Shown: positions 29,904 to 38,770 of the stretch, one piece after another
Layout: every line of letters begins with the position of its first letter
Position numbering within the stretch: the stretch's first letter is position 1
NCBI GenBank assembly: GCA_902774035.1
Contig: CACYHA010000001.1
Span: 34,929 to 98,928 of the forward strand
DNA length: 64,000 nt
Origin: Oscillospiraceae bacterium
GTDB taxonomy: Bacteria > Bacillota > Clostridia > Oscillospirales > Acutalibacteraceae
Direction: 5' to 3'
The notes under the pieces: generated by a model
Told to the model about the DNA's origin: nothing
Database searches by the model: none
Seen by the model: the letters and a program-made list of their open reading frames with translations, nothing else
Position numbers and translations under genes: made by a program

Positions 29904-30890
29904 ATGAAAAAGAAACTGGTTGCTCTGATCTCCGTGCTGGTGCTGCTTGTCAGCGCCATGGTGCCCACACTGGCCAACGCCTACAGCATGGAGGACGTCA
30001 AGAACATTGACGTCGCCGAAGTTGTAGAGGCGTTCAAACTGGATCTTGACAACGCCCGCGTTGCCGGCGGACAGCTCAAAAACGCGACCCACAGTCTGCG
30101 CGAAAGCATGGTGCCGTACGTGATGAACGTGGTGTTGACGGAAGAGAATATGGACAAACTCATGAGCCTTGCGTCCACGCTGATGGCGAAGGTGATCTCC
30201 AAGCTGCAGGACATTGGCAAGCCCCAACCGCAGCCGACCGAACCTTCCAGTGAACCGACCGAACCGACCGAGCCGACCGAGCCCACGGAACCCACGGAGC
30301 CCACCGGTCCGAGCGGTCCGACCGAGCCGACAAAGCCCACGACCACGGAGTCCAAACTGGAACAGGCGCAGAAAAAGATCAAAGAGCTGGTCGATTTTCT
30401 TAAGCGGAACCTCTATGTCGAGTTGGAGAATCCGAGTGAGGTCGCGCAGTATATTGCGGACGATTCCGGCATTGACTATGACGTCATTGAGGGCGAAGGC
30501 GGCACTTATTACCTGCACGTGGACATTGAGAAGAACCGGCAGATCTTTAACTACGCCGTGTTCCGCGATCTGGTAGATGATCTTGTCGCGAAGCAGAACG
30601 CCGAGATGATCAAGGATCCGGACGGCAATTACGACTATGTGATGACCTATGAACACATCGCCGGTGAGCTGGCTTTCCACATGCTGGTCTGGGCGGGCGC
30701 CAAGGGCATCATGAAGGTGACGAATTCCCAGAGCGAACAGCTTTTGAAGATCTATGAGTCCGCTTCCGAAGCCGATTTAAACGCAAACGAGGACCGTCTT
30801 CCGAGCGAGGTCTTTTCCATCCTCGGTCTGCTGCTCTACAATTTTTTCTTCTTTAATACCCTGCGTGCGCTTGGACTGATCAAGTCATAA
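29904..30890 (+). CDS. Secreted or surface protein with a Pro-Thr-Glu repeat linker
   Basis: A 328-residue exported protein of unknown function. The signal peptide (MKKKLVALISVLVLLVSAMVPTLANAYS) has a likely cut after ANA. An N-terminal helical domain (~30-110) is joined to the rest by a linker of EPT/PTEPTEP repeats (~115-150), typical of surface proteins crossing the wall. The C-terminal domain (~155-328) has no motif I recognise and ends with a hydrophobic stretch (FSILGLLLYNFFFFNTLRALGL) that may anchor it. ATG 29904 has AAAGGAG 9 bp upstream; a TTG two codons earlier is possible. Confidence 0.65.
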   Translation: MKKKLVALISVLVLLVSAMVPTLANAYSMEDVKNIDVAEVVEAFKLDLDNARVAGGQLKNATHSLRESMVPYVMNVVLTEENMDKLMSLASTLMAKVISKLQDIGKPQPQPTEPSSEPTEPTEPTEPTEPTEPTGPSGPTEPTKPTTTESKLEQAQKKIKELVDFLKRNLYVELENPSEVAQYIADDSGIDYDVIEGEGGTYYLHVDIEKNRQIFNYAVFRDLVDDLVAKQNAEMIKDPDGNYDYVMTYEHIAGELAFHMLVWAGAKGIMKVTNSQSEQLLKIYESASEADLNANEDRLPSEVFSILGLLLYNFFFFNTLRALGLIKS

Positions 30891-30900
30891 TGTACAAGGA

Positions 30901-30939
30901 AAAGGGGCTGTTGTTTTCAAAACGGCCCCTTTCTTTTTT
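30901..30939 (+). terminator. Terminator after the surface-protein gene
   Basis: AAAGGGGC (30901-30908) pairs with GCCCCTTT (30925-30932), followed by C and T6. Confidence 0.8.
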
Positions 30940-30959
30940 CAAAAATGTTTGCAAAAGGC

Positions 30960-30988
30960 TTGACAATGCGCTGCCTTTTCGCTATAAT
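30960..30988 (+). promoter_or_regulatory. Promoter of the tRNA cluster
   Basis: -35 TTGACA (30960-30965), a 17-bp spacer and -10 TATAAT (30983-30988), 20 bp before the first tRNA. Confidence 0.9.
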
Positions 30989-31008
30989 ATTTCCCGTCAC
31001 AGCAGAAC

Positions 31009-31082
31009 GCGGGTGTAGTTCAATGGCAGAATCCCAGCCTTCCAAGCTGGTCGTGTGGGTTCGATTCCCATCACCCGCTCCA
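31009..31082 (+). tRNA. tRNA-Gly (anticodon TCC)
   Basis: The acceptor GCGGGTG pairs with CACCCGC. The anticodon stem CCAGC/GCTGG encloses the loop CTTCCAA with anticodon TCC at 31041-31043. The T-arm GTGGGTTCGATTCCCAT is present, and CCA is encoded. Confidence 0.95.
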
Positions 31083-31087
31083 AAAAT

Positions 31088-31164
31088 GCGGTTTTAGCTC
31101 AGCTGGATAGAGCAACTGCCTTCTAAGCAGTAGGCCGGGGGTTCGAGTCCCTCAAACCGCGCCA
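31088..31164 (+). tRNA. tRNA-Arg (anticodon TCT)
   Basis: The acceptor GCGGTTT pairs with AAACCGC. The anticodon loop CTTCTAA between ACTGC and GCAGT gives TCT at 31122-31124. CCA is encoded. Confidence 0.95.
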
Positions 31165-31171
31165 TACATAT

Positions 31172-31249
31172 GGTGGGTATAGCTCAGTTGGTTAGAGCGC
31201 CAGGTTGTGGCCCTGGAGGCCATCGGTTCGAATCCGATTATCCACCCCA
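31172..31249 (+). tRNA. tRNA-His (anticodon GTG)
   Basis: The anticodon loop TTGTGGC between CCAGG and CCTGG gives GTG at 31207-31209. An extra 5' G (31172) opposite the discriminator C (31246) is the tRNA-His identity element. CCA is encoded. Confidence 0.95.
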
Positions 31250-31269
31250 TTTTTTTATTTTAGGACCGT

Positions 31270-31344
31270 AGGGGTGTAGCCAAGGGGTAAGGCATCGCAC
31301 TTTGACTGCGACATTCGTAGGTTCAAATCCTGCCATCCCTGCCA
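31270..31344 (+). tRNA. tRNA-Gln (anticodon TTG)
   Basis: The acceptor AGGGGTG pairs with CATCCCT (one G-T). The anticodon loop CTTTGAC between TCGCA and TGCGA gives TTG at 31302-31304. CCA is encoded. Confidence 0.95.
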
Positions 31345-31348
31345 AGTG

Positions 31349-31388
31349 AAAATCCTGCTGCAATCGCGGCGGGGTTTTCATTTTTTTT
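31349..31388 (+). terminator. Terminator of the tRNA cluster
   Basis: A 13-bp stem with G-T pairs (31349-31361 with 31366-31378), an AATC loop and T-rich tail. Confidence 0.8.
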
Positions 31389-31399
31389 CATTTTCCCAC

Positions 31400-31447
31400 T
31401 TGACAAATCATTTGCAGGGGTGTATCATTGTATTAGTCAAGTGATAC
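31400..31447 (+). promoter_or_regulatory. GntR-operon promoter with inverted repeat
   Basis: -35 TTGACA (31400-31405), a 17-bp spacer and -10 TATCAT (31423-31428). GTATCA (31422-31427) and TGATAC (31442-31447) form a spaced inverted repeat over the -10 and start site, a probable operator for the GntR protein encoded next. Confidence 0.75.
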
Positions 31448-31462
31448 AGTTAGGAGTCGCTT

Positions 31463-31821
31463 ATGGAGTTTCAATTCGACAACGAACGGCCGATCTATCT
31501 TCAGGTTGTGGAAACGCTGCGGCGCAGCATTGTTTCGCGCCGGCTTGCCCCCGGAGAACGTCTGCCCTCGGTGCGTGACCTGGCGCTGCAGGCCAAGGTG
31601 AATCCGAACACGATGCAAAAGGCGCTTTCCGAGCTCGAAAGCGCAGGCCTCATCTATACGGAGCGCACCAACGGAAAATTCGTCACCCGGGATCCGTCGG
31701 TCATCTCGGCGGCGCAGTCTGCGCTTGCCGACGAGATCGCGCACCGCTTTCTGCACGAGATGGAAGCCCTCGGATTCAGCTCAGACGAAGCGGCTGCATA
31801 CTTGACGAAGGAGGAGACCCT

Positions 31822-31825
<4 letters not shown>
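31463..31825 (+). CDS. GntR-family repressor, YtrA subfamily
   Basis: A 120-residue protein consisting of a GntR winged helix (RPIYLQVVETLRRSIVSRRLAPGERLPSVRDLA, NPNTMQKALSELESAGLIYTER) and a short C-terminal dimerisation helix. This short tail is the YtrA subgroup, which usually represses a linked ABC transporter. The next gene, an ABC ATPase, overlaps it by 4 bp. It probably binds the inverted repeat at 31422-31447. Confidence 0.92.
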
Positions 31826-32510
<685 letters not shown>

Positions 32511-32517
<7 letters not shown>

Positions 32518-33305
32518 AAAAACTGATGCGTTATGATCTGCAATGGATCATCAACAAAGTGTTGTCCTACTATGCGGCGGCAACGCTTCTCACTGCTGTT
32601 TTCGCCAGAGTTTTTCATACGTTTGCCCAGCAGGCGACGATCTGGCTGATCCTTGACAAATTCTTTACGGGCGCCTTCATTTCCTGCGCGATCGCGATCC
32701 AGATCAACGCGCTCATGCGCTCGCTGGTCTGCTTCCGCCGCACGCTTTACGGCGACCCCTCTTACCTGACGCACACGCTGCCCATCAAACGCGGCGCCGT
32801 GTTTGACGCAAAAACGCTTTCCGGGGTGGTGTCGCTGGTGTTTACACTGCTGTCAGCCGCGCTCGGCATCGGGATCGTTGAGCTGACCCAGCGCGAAAAG
32901 TGGGAGATGCTCCTTGAAATGCTGCGTGCTCCCGGCGCAAAATCGACCCTGCTGCTGATCTGCGCGATCCTTGTGCTGGAACTGTTGACGCTGTATCTGG
33001 CCGCTGTGTTCGGTTTTGTCCTCGGCCACCGCAGAGAACGCGGGCGCATCCCGTTCTCCATCCTGTTCAGCGCAGGCGTTTACATGCTGGGCTCCGGCGT
33101 GATCCTCGGTCTGCTGTTCGCTTTTTCGTTCCTGAAGCCGGAACTGCACGCCCTGTTCACGCAGGTCGTTTCGACGGAAGAGCTCTTCTCTTTGCCGAGT
33201 ATGCGCCTGATGCTGGCAGTGACCTGCATCCTGTATCTGCTTGCAGACGTCGGTTTGTACTTTGCCGCAAGACGATTGTTTTGCAAGGGCGTGAATGTGG
33301 AATGA
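32511..33305 (+). CDS. ABC transporter permease partner, six-helix membrane protein
   Basis: A 264-residue membrane protein with about six helices and no extracytoplasmic domain. It pairs with the ATPase through a 7-bp gene overlap. A family name is not readable from motifs; position as the third gene of a GntR-ATPase-permease unit defines its role. GGAGG lies 7-8 bp before the ATG. Confidence 0.8.
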
Positions 33306-33347
33306 GAGAGCGGCCGGAGTGACGGCAAAGAACCCTTGTACCTTTTT

Positions 33348-33499
33348 CGCGCAGCTTCGCTGCGCGGTGAGCCGGCGGCGGAACGCCCCGTGCGCCGCAC
33401 GGGGCAACCGGGGCGCGAAATCGCGCCCCGGTTCGCGCGGCCCGGGGCCGCGCGGTTCCGCCGCCGGCGTCATGCGCACGGCGCAGCCGTGCGCATGAC
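33348..33499. repeat. Four-way-junction repeat element, copy C (most perfect), with flanking hairpins
   Basis: A flanking hairpin lies at 33348-33366 (8-bp stem, TTC loop). The outer stem is 14 bp and perfect (33371-33384 with 33455-33468). Arm 1 is 33385-33405 (10-bp stem), arm 2 is 33406-33433 (up to 13-bp stem) and arm 3 is 33434-33454 (10-bp stem). The helices abut with no unpaired base. A 14-bp flanking hairpin with a GCA loop follows at 33469-33499. It shares outer-stem and arm-1 sequence with copy B. Confidence 0.85.
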
Positions 33500-33625
33500 G
33501 GTAGATATTCACAAAAATCTTTCTTGTTTTTTGTCGCTTTCGCCGAGAATCATTTGCAAAAAAAACGTGAAAAACGCTGCGAAATATGGTATAATCAATA
33601 AAATAGATGTTTTGGAGGTACTTTT

Positions 33626-34561
33626 ATGGCAAGCGTAAAAAAAGAATTCACGTTCCCCTCGGCATCCGGTTTGTGCGACATCTCCGCAATGTCCTTCCTG
33701 CCGGAAAACAAGGACAGCATCAAGGCTGTGCTGCAGATCGCGCACGGCATGGCGGAGCATAAGGAGCGCTATGAAGCGTTCGCTGAGCGCCTGAACGAGA
33801 ACGGCATCGCTGTGTATATCAACGACCATCTCGGGCACGGCAAGAGCGTTTCAAGCGACGACGAGCTGGGCTACTTCGGCGAAAAAGACGGCTGGCTGAA
33901 CTTCATTGAAGACTGCCGCAGCCTGATGAAGATCGCCCAGGCCGAAAACCCGGGCAAGCCCTATATTTTCTTCGGTCATTCCATGGGTTCCTTTGTTGCC
34001 CGTTCCTTCAGCGCGAAATTCGGCGATGAGCTTGCCGGCGCTGTGTTTATGGGCACCTCCGGTCCGAACCCGGCCGCTTCCGCGGGCCAGTTGATCTCCA
34101 AGCTTGTCGCCGCCTTCAAGGGCGACCACTACCGCAGCAAGATGATCGACAGCATCGCCTTCGGCTCCTATAATAAACGCACCCAGAACCGCACGAGCTT
34201 TGACTGGCTCTCCCGCGACGATTTCCAGGTGGACAAATACATCGCCGATCCGTATTGCGGCTTCTTGTTCACCGCTTACGGGTATCGCGATATGATGGGT
34301 CTGCTCAAGAGCGTTTCTTCCAAGGACTGGTTCAATAACTTCCCGAAGGCGCTGCCCGTGCTGCTGCTTTCCGGCGCGGATGATCCTGTCGGCACTTACG
34401 GTGCAGGCGTGACCAAGGTCAAGGATCTGCTGGAGGCTGCGGGCAAAGAGAATGTGACCATGAAGCTCTATGACGAAGGCCGCCACGAGATCCTCAACGA
34501 AAGCGCGCTGTTTGATACCGTGTGCGCCGATCTGGTCGCCTGGATCGACACCGTCATCTGA
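33626..34561 (+). CDS. Alpha/beta hydrolase, monoacylglycerol lipase-like
   Basis: A 311-residue serine hydrolase of the Hydrolase_4 group. The nucleophile is in FFGHSMGSFVAR (GHSMG). The acid Asp is in LLLSGADDPVG and the His in YDEGRHEILNE, which completes the triad. IAHGMAEHKERYEAFAERL and NDHLGHGKS are typical of the lysophospholipase/monoglyceride lipase family. There is no signal peptide, so it is cytoplasmic. A -10 TATAAT is at 33590-33595 with a weak -35 (GTGAAA, 33567-33572). GGAGG precedes the ATG. Confidence 0.9.
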   Translation: MASVKKEFTFPSASGLCDISAMSFLPENKDSIKAVLQIAHGMAEHKERYEAFAERLNENGIAVYINDHLGHGKSVSSDDELGYFGEKDGWLNFIEDCRSLMKIAQAENPGKPYIFFGHSMGSFVARSFSAKFGDELAGAVFMGTSGPNPAASAGQLISKLVAAFKGDHYRSKMIDSIAFGSYNKRTQNRTSFDWLSRDDFQVDKYIADPYCGFLFTAYGYRDMMGLLKSVSSKDWFNNFPKALPVLLLSGADDPVGTYGAGVTKVKDLLEAAGKENVTMKLYDEGRHEILNESALFDTVCADLVAWIDTVI

Positions 34562-34582
34562 TACAATCCGTATTGAGTTTTC

Positions 34583-34611
34583 GGCTGCTGCATCTGATGC
34601 GGCAGCCCTTT
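34583..34611 (+). terminator. Terminator after the hydrolase gene
   Basis: GGCTGC (34583-34588) pairs with GCAGCC (34602-34607), with an inner GCATC/GATGC stem, then CTTTT. Confidence 0.7.
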
Positions 34612-34629
34612 TGAACTGCGAGGCGTTTT

Positions 34630-37101
34630 ATGAGCGTTGACATTCTGAAAGACCGTTTCTCCATCGGCAATGATTTTGTAAGCAAGACCTTCCGGATCGA
34701 AAAGGGGAGGCTGGTTTCGTTTTCACTGACAAATGAGCTCAGCGGAAAGACGCTGACGCCTGCCGAGGGGAGCGAAGTGTTTGCCCTGCGTTTTTGCGGC
34801 CCCTTTGGCGGCGAGCTGATCAAAGCGAGCGAGCTGAAGGTGCAGGATGCGCTGCCGGCGGAGGATGCGTCCGGCTGGACGTTGAAGGTGTTTTTCAAGC
34901 CCTTCCGTGTGCGCGGCTGCAAAATCGAGCTGCAATACGCGGAAACGCTCGGAAGGATGGATTCTTTCCTGTCGGCGTATCTTGAACTGCGGACCGTCGG
35001 CAGCGAAAAAGCGGTGCTTGATTACCTCGATTTCGCGCCGCTTTCTTTGCGTGAGGGTGAAAAGCACAACGCAGTCCGTCTCCCGGGAAAACGCAAAGAA
35101 AGCATCGTTCCCGTCCTCGGTCAGCCGTTGTTTCTGGAGCACGCCTTTTTCGGCTGCACGTTTCCGGCGAGCCTGAACGCGGAGCTTGACGGCCGCCTTT
35201 GCGCCCGGCGTTACTACGGGCGCAGCCTGTCCGCTCTCTGCGGCGAAAGCGGACGCTTCGTCAGTGACGCCGCCGTTTGCGGCGTTGCGCCGAAGGAGGA
35301 TCCCGTCAGTGTGCGCAAAGCGTTTTTGCTTTGCCTCGAAAAACTGTTGCCGCCCGCGCAGCCGCAGCGTGTGCTCTGGTTCGCTTCCTCGCCTTTGGAA
35401 AAGGACGCCTGTCAGGCTTTGCTGGAAGAAGACAAGCGTTTGCAAGCGGGCGGAACGCCGTTTTACGACACAGTGCTGCTGGATCAGCGCAGCGTTTTTC
35501 CGGAGAATGCGCCGTTTGCTTTCCCGGAACAGATCCCGATGGGACTGCGCAGCTTTTGCGCGGCTGCCGCTGCACTCGGCGCGTCGCCGGGTCTGGCGGT
35601 CGGTCTGCCGGTCAAATCGAAGGGATTGTTCCGTCGAAAGGACGCGGGCGGCGTGTTTTGCCTTGCGGAAGAACCTTTGCTTGCGTCTTTTCGGTCCTTT
35701 GTGCTCGCCCTTTCCGAAAAGTGCGGCGTGACCGACTGGCAGCTCCATCTGCCGATGGAAAAGCTCTGCCGCGAAAAACACCACGTCCACCCCATCGGCG
35801 GCGATCATCAGCTATATTACTGCAGCGATCTGTTTGAAAAATGGATCAACTGCCTTGTCACATTGAAAAAAACGGCAAAAAAGCCGCTGCGCTTCTCGCT
35901 TTGCGGCGCGTATTCTCCCTGGTTGCTGCAATGGGTCGATGGAATCGGTCTGCCCCTCACTCCCGACAGCGCCGATCCGGGCGGTCAGGCAGCCGCTTCG
36001 GCTTTTTCCGATCTTTTCGGTTCCGGGATCTGCGTGCCGCCGGAACGGCTGTTTTCGCCTTTGCCCCATGCGCAGGCGCCTGTGCCTTCTGTGCCGTTTT
36101 TGCGCAATCTGTTTTTTCCGGGAAATCCCGATCCGTTTGCGCTGCAAAGCCTCCGGGCGGAGCAGGGGAGGCTTCGCGCCCTTCTGGGTGCAACCGTGCC
36201 TTTTGACTGCGACGCAGGAGAAGGCTGCCGTGTTTTTGCCGCGTTCGGAAACGGCGAAGGTCTGCTGACGCTCTGCAGCCGGACCGGGGAACCGTGTAAT
36301 TTGAGCCTGACGCTGGATGAAACGCTCGGCGTGCAGCCGCGTTTTCTCTGCGTCGGCGTGTGCGAACTGCTGCCGAAGCCCGCGTGTGTTTCGCGCAGTC
36401 CGCTTCGCTTCGGCGACAGCCTGACGCAGCCCCTTGCGCCTTTTGAAACGAAGGTGCTCCATCTCGGGCGGCGAAAAACGGCGCCGGTCTGTGTCTTTTC
36501 GCAGGCGTCCGATCTGACGACGGTACATCTGCGTTTTGATCGGCCGGTCGAGCTTTCCGCTGCCGCCTGCGCGGAAAACCCGGTTCAGGCCGTGGCGCCG
36601 GACGGGGATCTCTGCGGCGCCGCGCTGCGCCTGACGTATCCGTTTGCACAGCGGAACACGGTGCGTCTTACCGGCGTTCGCGATCTTTTCGGCGAAGCTT
36701 TCGATGTGACGGCAGTTTTCATGTACAGCGAAAACGGTCTGCTTCCCCCGGGCGCACTCTGCGGAACCGGCGCTTTTTCCATCAAGGTCACTTTCGGCAG
36801 CGAGGCGAATCTGCAGATGTATGTGCAGACCGAGCGCCTGTCCCTTGTAGCGGAGGACGGCCACATCACGTTCCGCGTCGGCGACGCCGTGCTGCGCTCC
36901 AACAGCCGCACGGACGACGCCGTGCAGGTCTGCGCCGTCCGAGAACCCGGCGGCACGCTCAAGCTCTATCTCAACGGAACGCCGGATGCTTCGTGTCTGC
37001 CGCTGTCGCCCCTGTGCGAGCTTGTCCCTGCCGCGCCGCTGTGCTTTGACGAAAAGCGCACCCGGCTTTATGCCCGTGCGCTCGCGTTCGACGAGGTGTG
37101 A
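34630..37101 (+). CDS. Large GH36-like / LamG-like protein, function unknown
   Basis: An 823-residue protein without a signal peptide. The N-terminal ~180 residues form a beta domain (FSIGNDFVSKTFRIEKGRLVSFSLTNELSGKT), like the N-domain of GH36-type alpha-galactosidases. The middle has a divergent barrel with SLCGAYSPWLLQWVDGIGL, which recalls the SPWWLQWVD segment of GH36-like proteins. No certain catalytic Asp pair can be placed. The C-terminal ~120 residues (FSIKVTFGSEANLQMYVQT, then GTLKLYLNGTPDA) look like a laminin-G/concanavalin fold. It may be a degenerate glycosidase or carbohydrate-binding protein. Confidence 0.5.
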   Translation: MSVDILKDRFSIGNDFVSKTFRIEKGRLVSFSLTNELSGKTLTPAEGSEVFALRFCGPFGGELIKASELKVQDALPAEDASGWTLKVFFKPFRVRGCKIELQYAETLGRMDSFLSAYLELRTVGSEKAVLDYLDFAPLSLREGEKHNAVRLPGKRKESIVPVLGQPLFLEHAFFGCTFPASLNAELDGRLCARRYYGRSLSALCGESGRFVSDAAVCGVAPKEDPVSVRKAFLLCLEKLLPPAQPQRVLWFASSPLEKDACQALLEEDKRLQAGGTPFYDTVLLDQRSVFPENAPFAFPEQIPMGLRSFCAAAAALGASPGLAVGLPVKSKGLFRRKDAGGVFCLAEEPLLASFRSFVLALSEKCGVTDWQLHLPMEKLCREKHHVHPIGGDHQLYYCSDLFEKWINCLVTLKKTAKKPLRFSLCGAYSPWLLQWVDGIGLPLTPDSADPGGQAAASAFSDLFGSGICVPPERLFSPLPHAQAPVPSVPFLRNLFFPGNPDPFALQSLRAEQGRLRALLGATVPFDCDAGEGCRVFAAFGNGEGLLTLCSRTGEPCNLSLTLDETLGVQPRFLCVGVCELLPKPACVSRSPLRFGDSLTQPLAPFETKVLHLGRRKTAPVCVFSQASDLTTVHLRFDRPVELSAAACAENPVQAVAPDGDLCGAALRLTYPFAQRNTVRLTGVRDLFGEAFDVTAVFMYSENGLLPPGALCGTGAFSIKVTFGSEANLQMYVQTERLSLVAEDGHITFRVGDAVLRSNSRTDDAVQVCAVREPGGTLKLYLNGTPDASCLPLSPLCELVPAAPLCFDEKRTRLYARALAFDEV

Positions 37102-37123
37102 TTTTAGGGAATCGGCGGGTACT

Positions 37124-37219
37124 TTATGTCACGGAGATCTCCGTGACGGCCAGCGTGATCAGCGGCAAAAGCGCCAAAAGCAGGGCGAGCAGAGCGGTGT
37201 GCAGCAAATAGGCCCTCAT
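37124..37219 (-). CDS. 31-residue putative membrane peptide
   Basis: A very short frame with an unusually strong ribosome site (AAAGGAGAGG, 4-6 bp before ATG at 37219). The peptide is MRAYLLHTALLALLLALLPL followed by ITLAVTEISVT: a single hydrophobic helix with one Arg at the start and a polar tail. It lies antisense in the gap between the GH36-like gene and the citrate synthase promoter. A perfect 20-bp palindrome (37128-37147) covers its last codons. It may be a small membrane regulator or type I toxin-like peptide; it could also be chance. No minus-strand promoter is convincing. Confidence 0.4.
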   Translation of the reverse strand: MRAYLLHTALLALLLALLPLITLAVTEISVT

Positions 37220-37255
37220 TTTCCTCTCCTTTACCAAGAAAATTCATTTTTTCGA

Positions 37256-37323
37256 TTGACTTTATTTATGTGTATGTTGTATAATAACATAACATGCCTT
37301 TTGTTAGAAATAGATAAAGGAGG
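37256..37323 (+). promoter_or_regulatory. Citrate synthase promoter and ribosome site
   Basis: -35 TTGACT (37256-37261), an 18-bp spacer and -10 TATAAT (37280-37285). AAGGAGGG (about 37317-37324) supports the TTG start at 37331. Confidence 0.8.
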
Positions 37324-37330
37324 GCAACGA

Positions 37331-38770
37331 TTGAATACCCAAAACTTTAATCCCATTGCGCCGGAGCTTCTGGAAGCCATGTGCAGCAAGATCGAGCGCA
37401 AAAGCCAGATCAATCCGGAGGATTTTTGGAAATACGGCGTCAAGCGCGGTCTGCGCAACCCGGACGGCACCGGCGTCATGGCCGGACTGACCAAGATCTG
37501 CAGCGTGGAAGGTTATTATATCGACGACGGCGAACGTGTCCCGAAGGACGGCGTTTTGAAATACCGCGGCATCAACATCCGCGAGATCATTGACGGATGC
37601 GAAAAAGAGAACCGCTTCGGCTTTGAAGAGGTCGCCTATCTTCTGATCTTCGGCTCTCTGCCCTCCGCCGACCAGTTGAACCTGTTCAAGGAGGCGCTGG
37701 GCTATTCGCGTGAGCTCCCGCCGGATTTCATTGAGGACGTTCTGATGAAAAACGCTTCCGTGGATGTGATGAACAAGCTCGCGCGCTGCATCCTCGTGCT
37801 GTATTCCTTTGATGACAAGGCCGACGACATCAGCCTTGACAACGTCCTGCGCCAAAGCCTGCAGATCATGTCGCAGATGCCCCTGCTTGCCAGCTACGCC
37901 TATCAGGTCAAGCGCATGAAGTATTACGGCAAAAGTATGTACTTTCACCCCGACCGGAAGGAGCTTTCCACAGCGGAAACCATTCTGCGCTCCATCCGCG
38001 CCGACCGGAAATACACCGATGAGGAAGCAAAGCTGCTGGATATCTGCCTGATGCTGCAGGCGGAGCACGGCGGCGGCAACAACTCCACCTTCACCTGCCG
38101 GGTGCTGACGAGCAGCGGCACGGACTCCTATTCCGCGTATTCCGCGGCTGTGGGCGCACTGAAAGGCCCGCGCCACGGCGGCGCGAATCTCAAGGTCTGC
38201 AACATGCTCGCGGATATGCTCGCGCACATCGAGGATGTGACCGACGACGCCCAGGTGGCGGCCTATCTTGAAAAGATCATCCGCAGAGAAGCCGGCGACG
38301 GCAGCGGCCTGATCTACGGCATGGGCCACGCGGTCTACACCATCTCCGACCCGCGTGCGCAGATCCTGCGCGACAAGGCGGAGCGCTTCGCCATCGGCAG
38401 CGCCTATGAAAAGGAATTCTTCCTTGCAAAGAGCATCGAGCGCCTGACGCCGGAGGTGTTCCACCGGGTCACGGGCAACACGAAGCCCATGTGCGCCAAT
38501 GTGGATCTGTATTCCGGTATCGTCTATCATATCCTCGGTATCCCGCAGGATATGTTCACACCCCTGTTTGCCACGGCGCGCATCGTCGGCTGGTCGGCGC
38601 ACCGCATGGAAGAGCTGCTCACCGGCGGCCGCATCATCCGCCCGGCCTATAAGAGCGTTGCGTTGCCGAAGAAATATGTGCCCCTGGAAGAGCGTATCAA
38701 CAACTTTGTGATCCCGAGCCACTACATCCCCTCGGAAGAGCGTATGTTTTCGGAGGTGAAAGACATATGA
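37331..38770 (+). CDS. gltA: Citrate synthase
   Basis: A 479-residue enzyme joining acetyl-CoA and oxaloacetate. Catalytic segments are LKGPRHGGANLKV (first His), IYGMGHAVYTISDPRAQIL (second His) and MCANVDLYSGIVYHILGI (Asp), followed by RIVGWSAHRMEELL. The N-terminus is longer than in hexameric or archaeal types and fits the Clostridial form. The start is TTG 37331, directly after AAGGAGGG and the promoter; an ATG at 36986 lies within the upstream gene. It overlaps the next gene by 4 bp. It probably serves glutamate synthesis in an incomplete anaerobic TCA path. Confidence 0.93.
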   Translation: MNTQNFNPIAPELLEAMCSKIERKSQINPEDFWKYGVKRGLRNPDGTGVMAGLTKICSVEGYYIDDGERVPKDGVLKYRGINIREIIDGCEKENRFGFEEVAYLLIFGSLPSADQLNLFKEALGYSRELPPDFIEDVLMKNASVDVMNKLARCILVLYSFDDKADDISLDNVLRQSLQIMSQMPLLASYAYQVKRMKYYGKSMYFHPDRKELSTAETILRSIRADRKYTDEEAKLLDICLMLQAEHGGGNNSTFTCRVLTSSGTDSYSAYSAAVGALKGPRHGGANLKVCNMLADMLAHIEDVTDDAQVAAYLEKIIRREAGDGSGLIYGMGHAVYTISDPRAQILRDKAERFAIGSAYEKEFFLAKSIERLTPEVFHRVTGNTKPMCANVDLYSGIVYHILGIPQDMFTPLFATARIVGWSAHRMEELLTGGRIIRPAYKSVALPKKYVPLEERINNFVIPSHYIPSEERMFSEVKDI

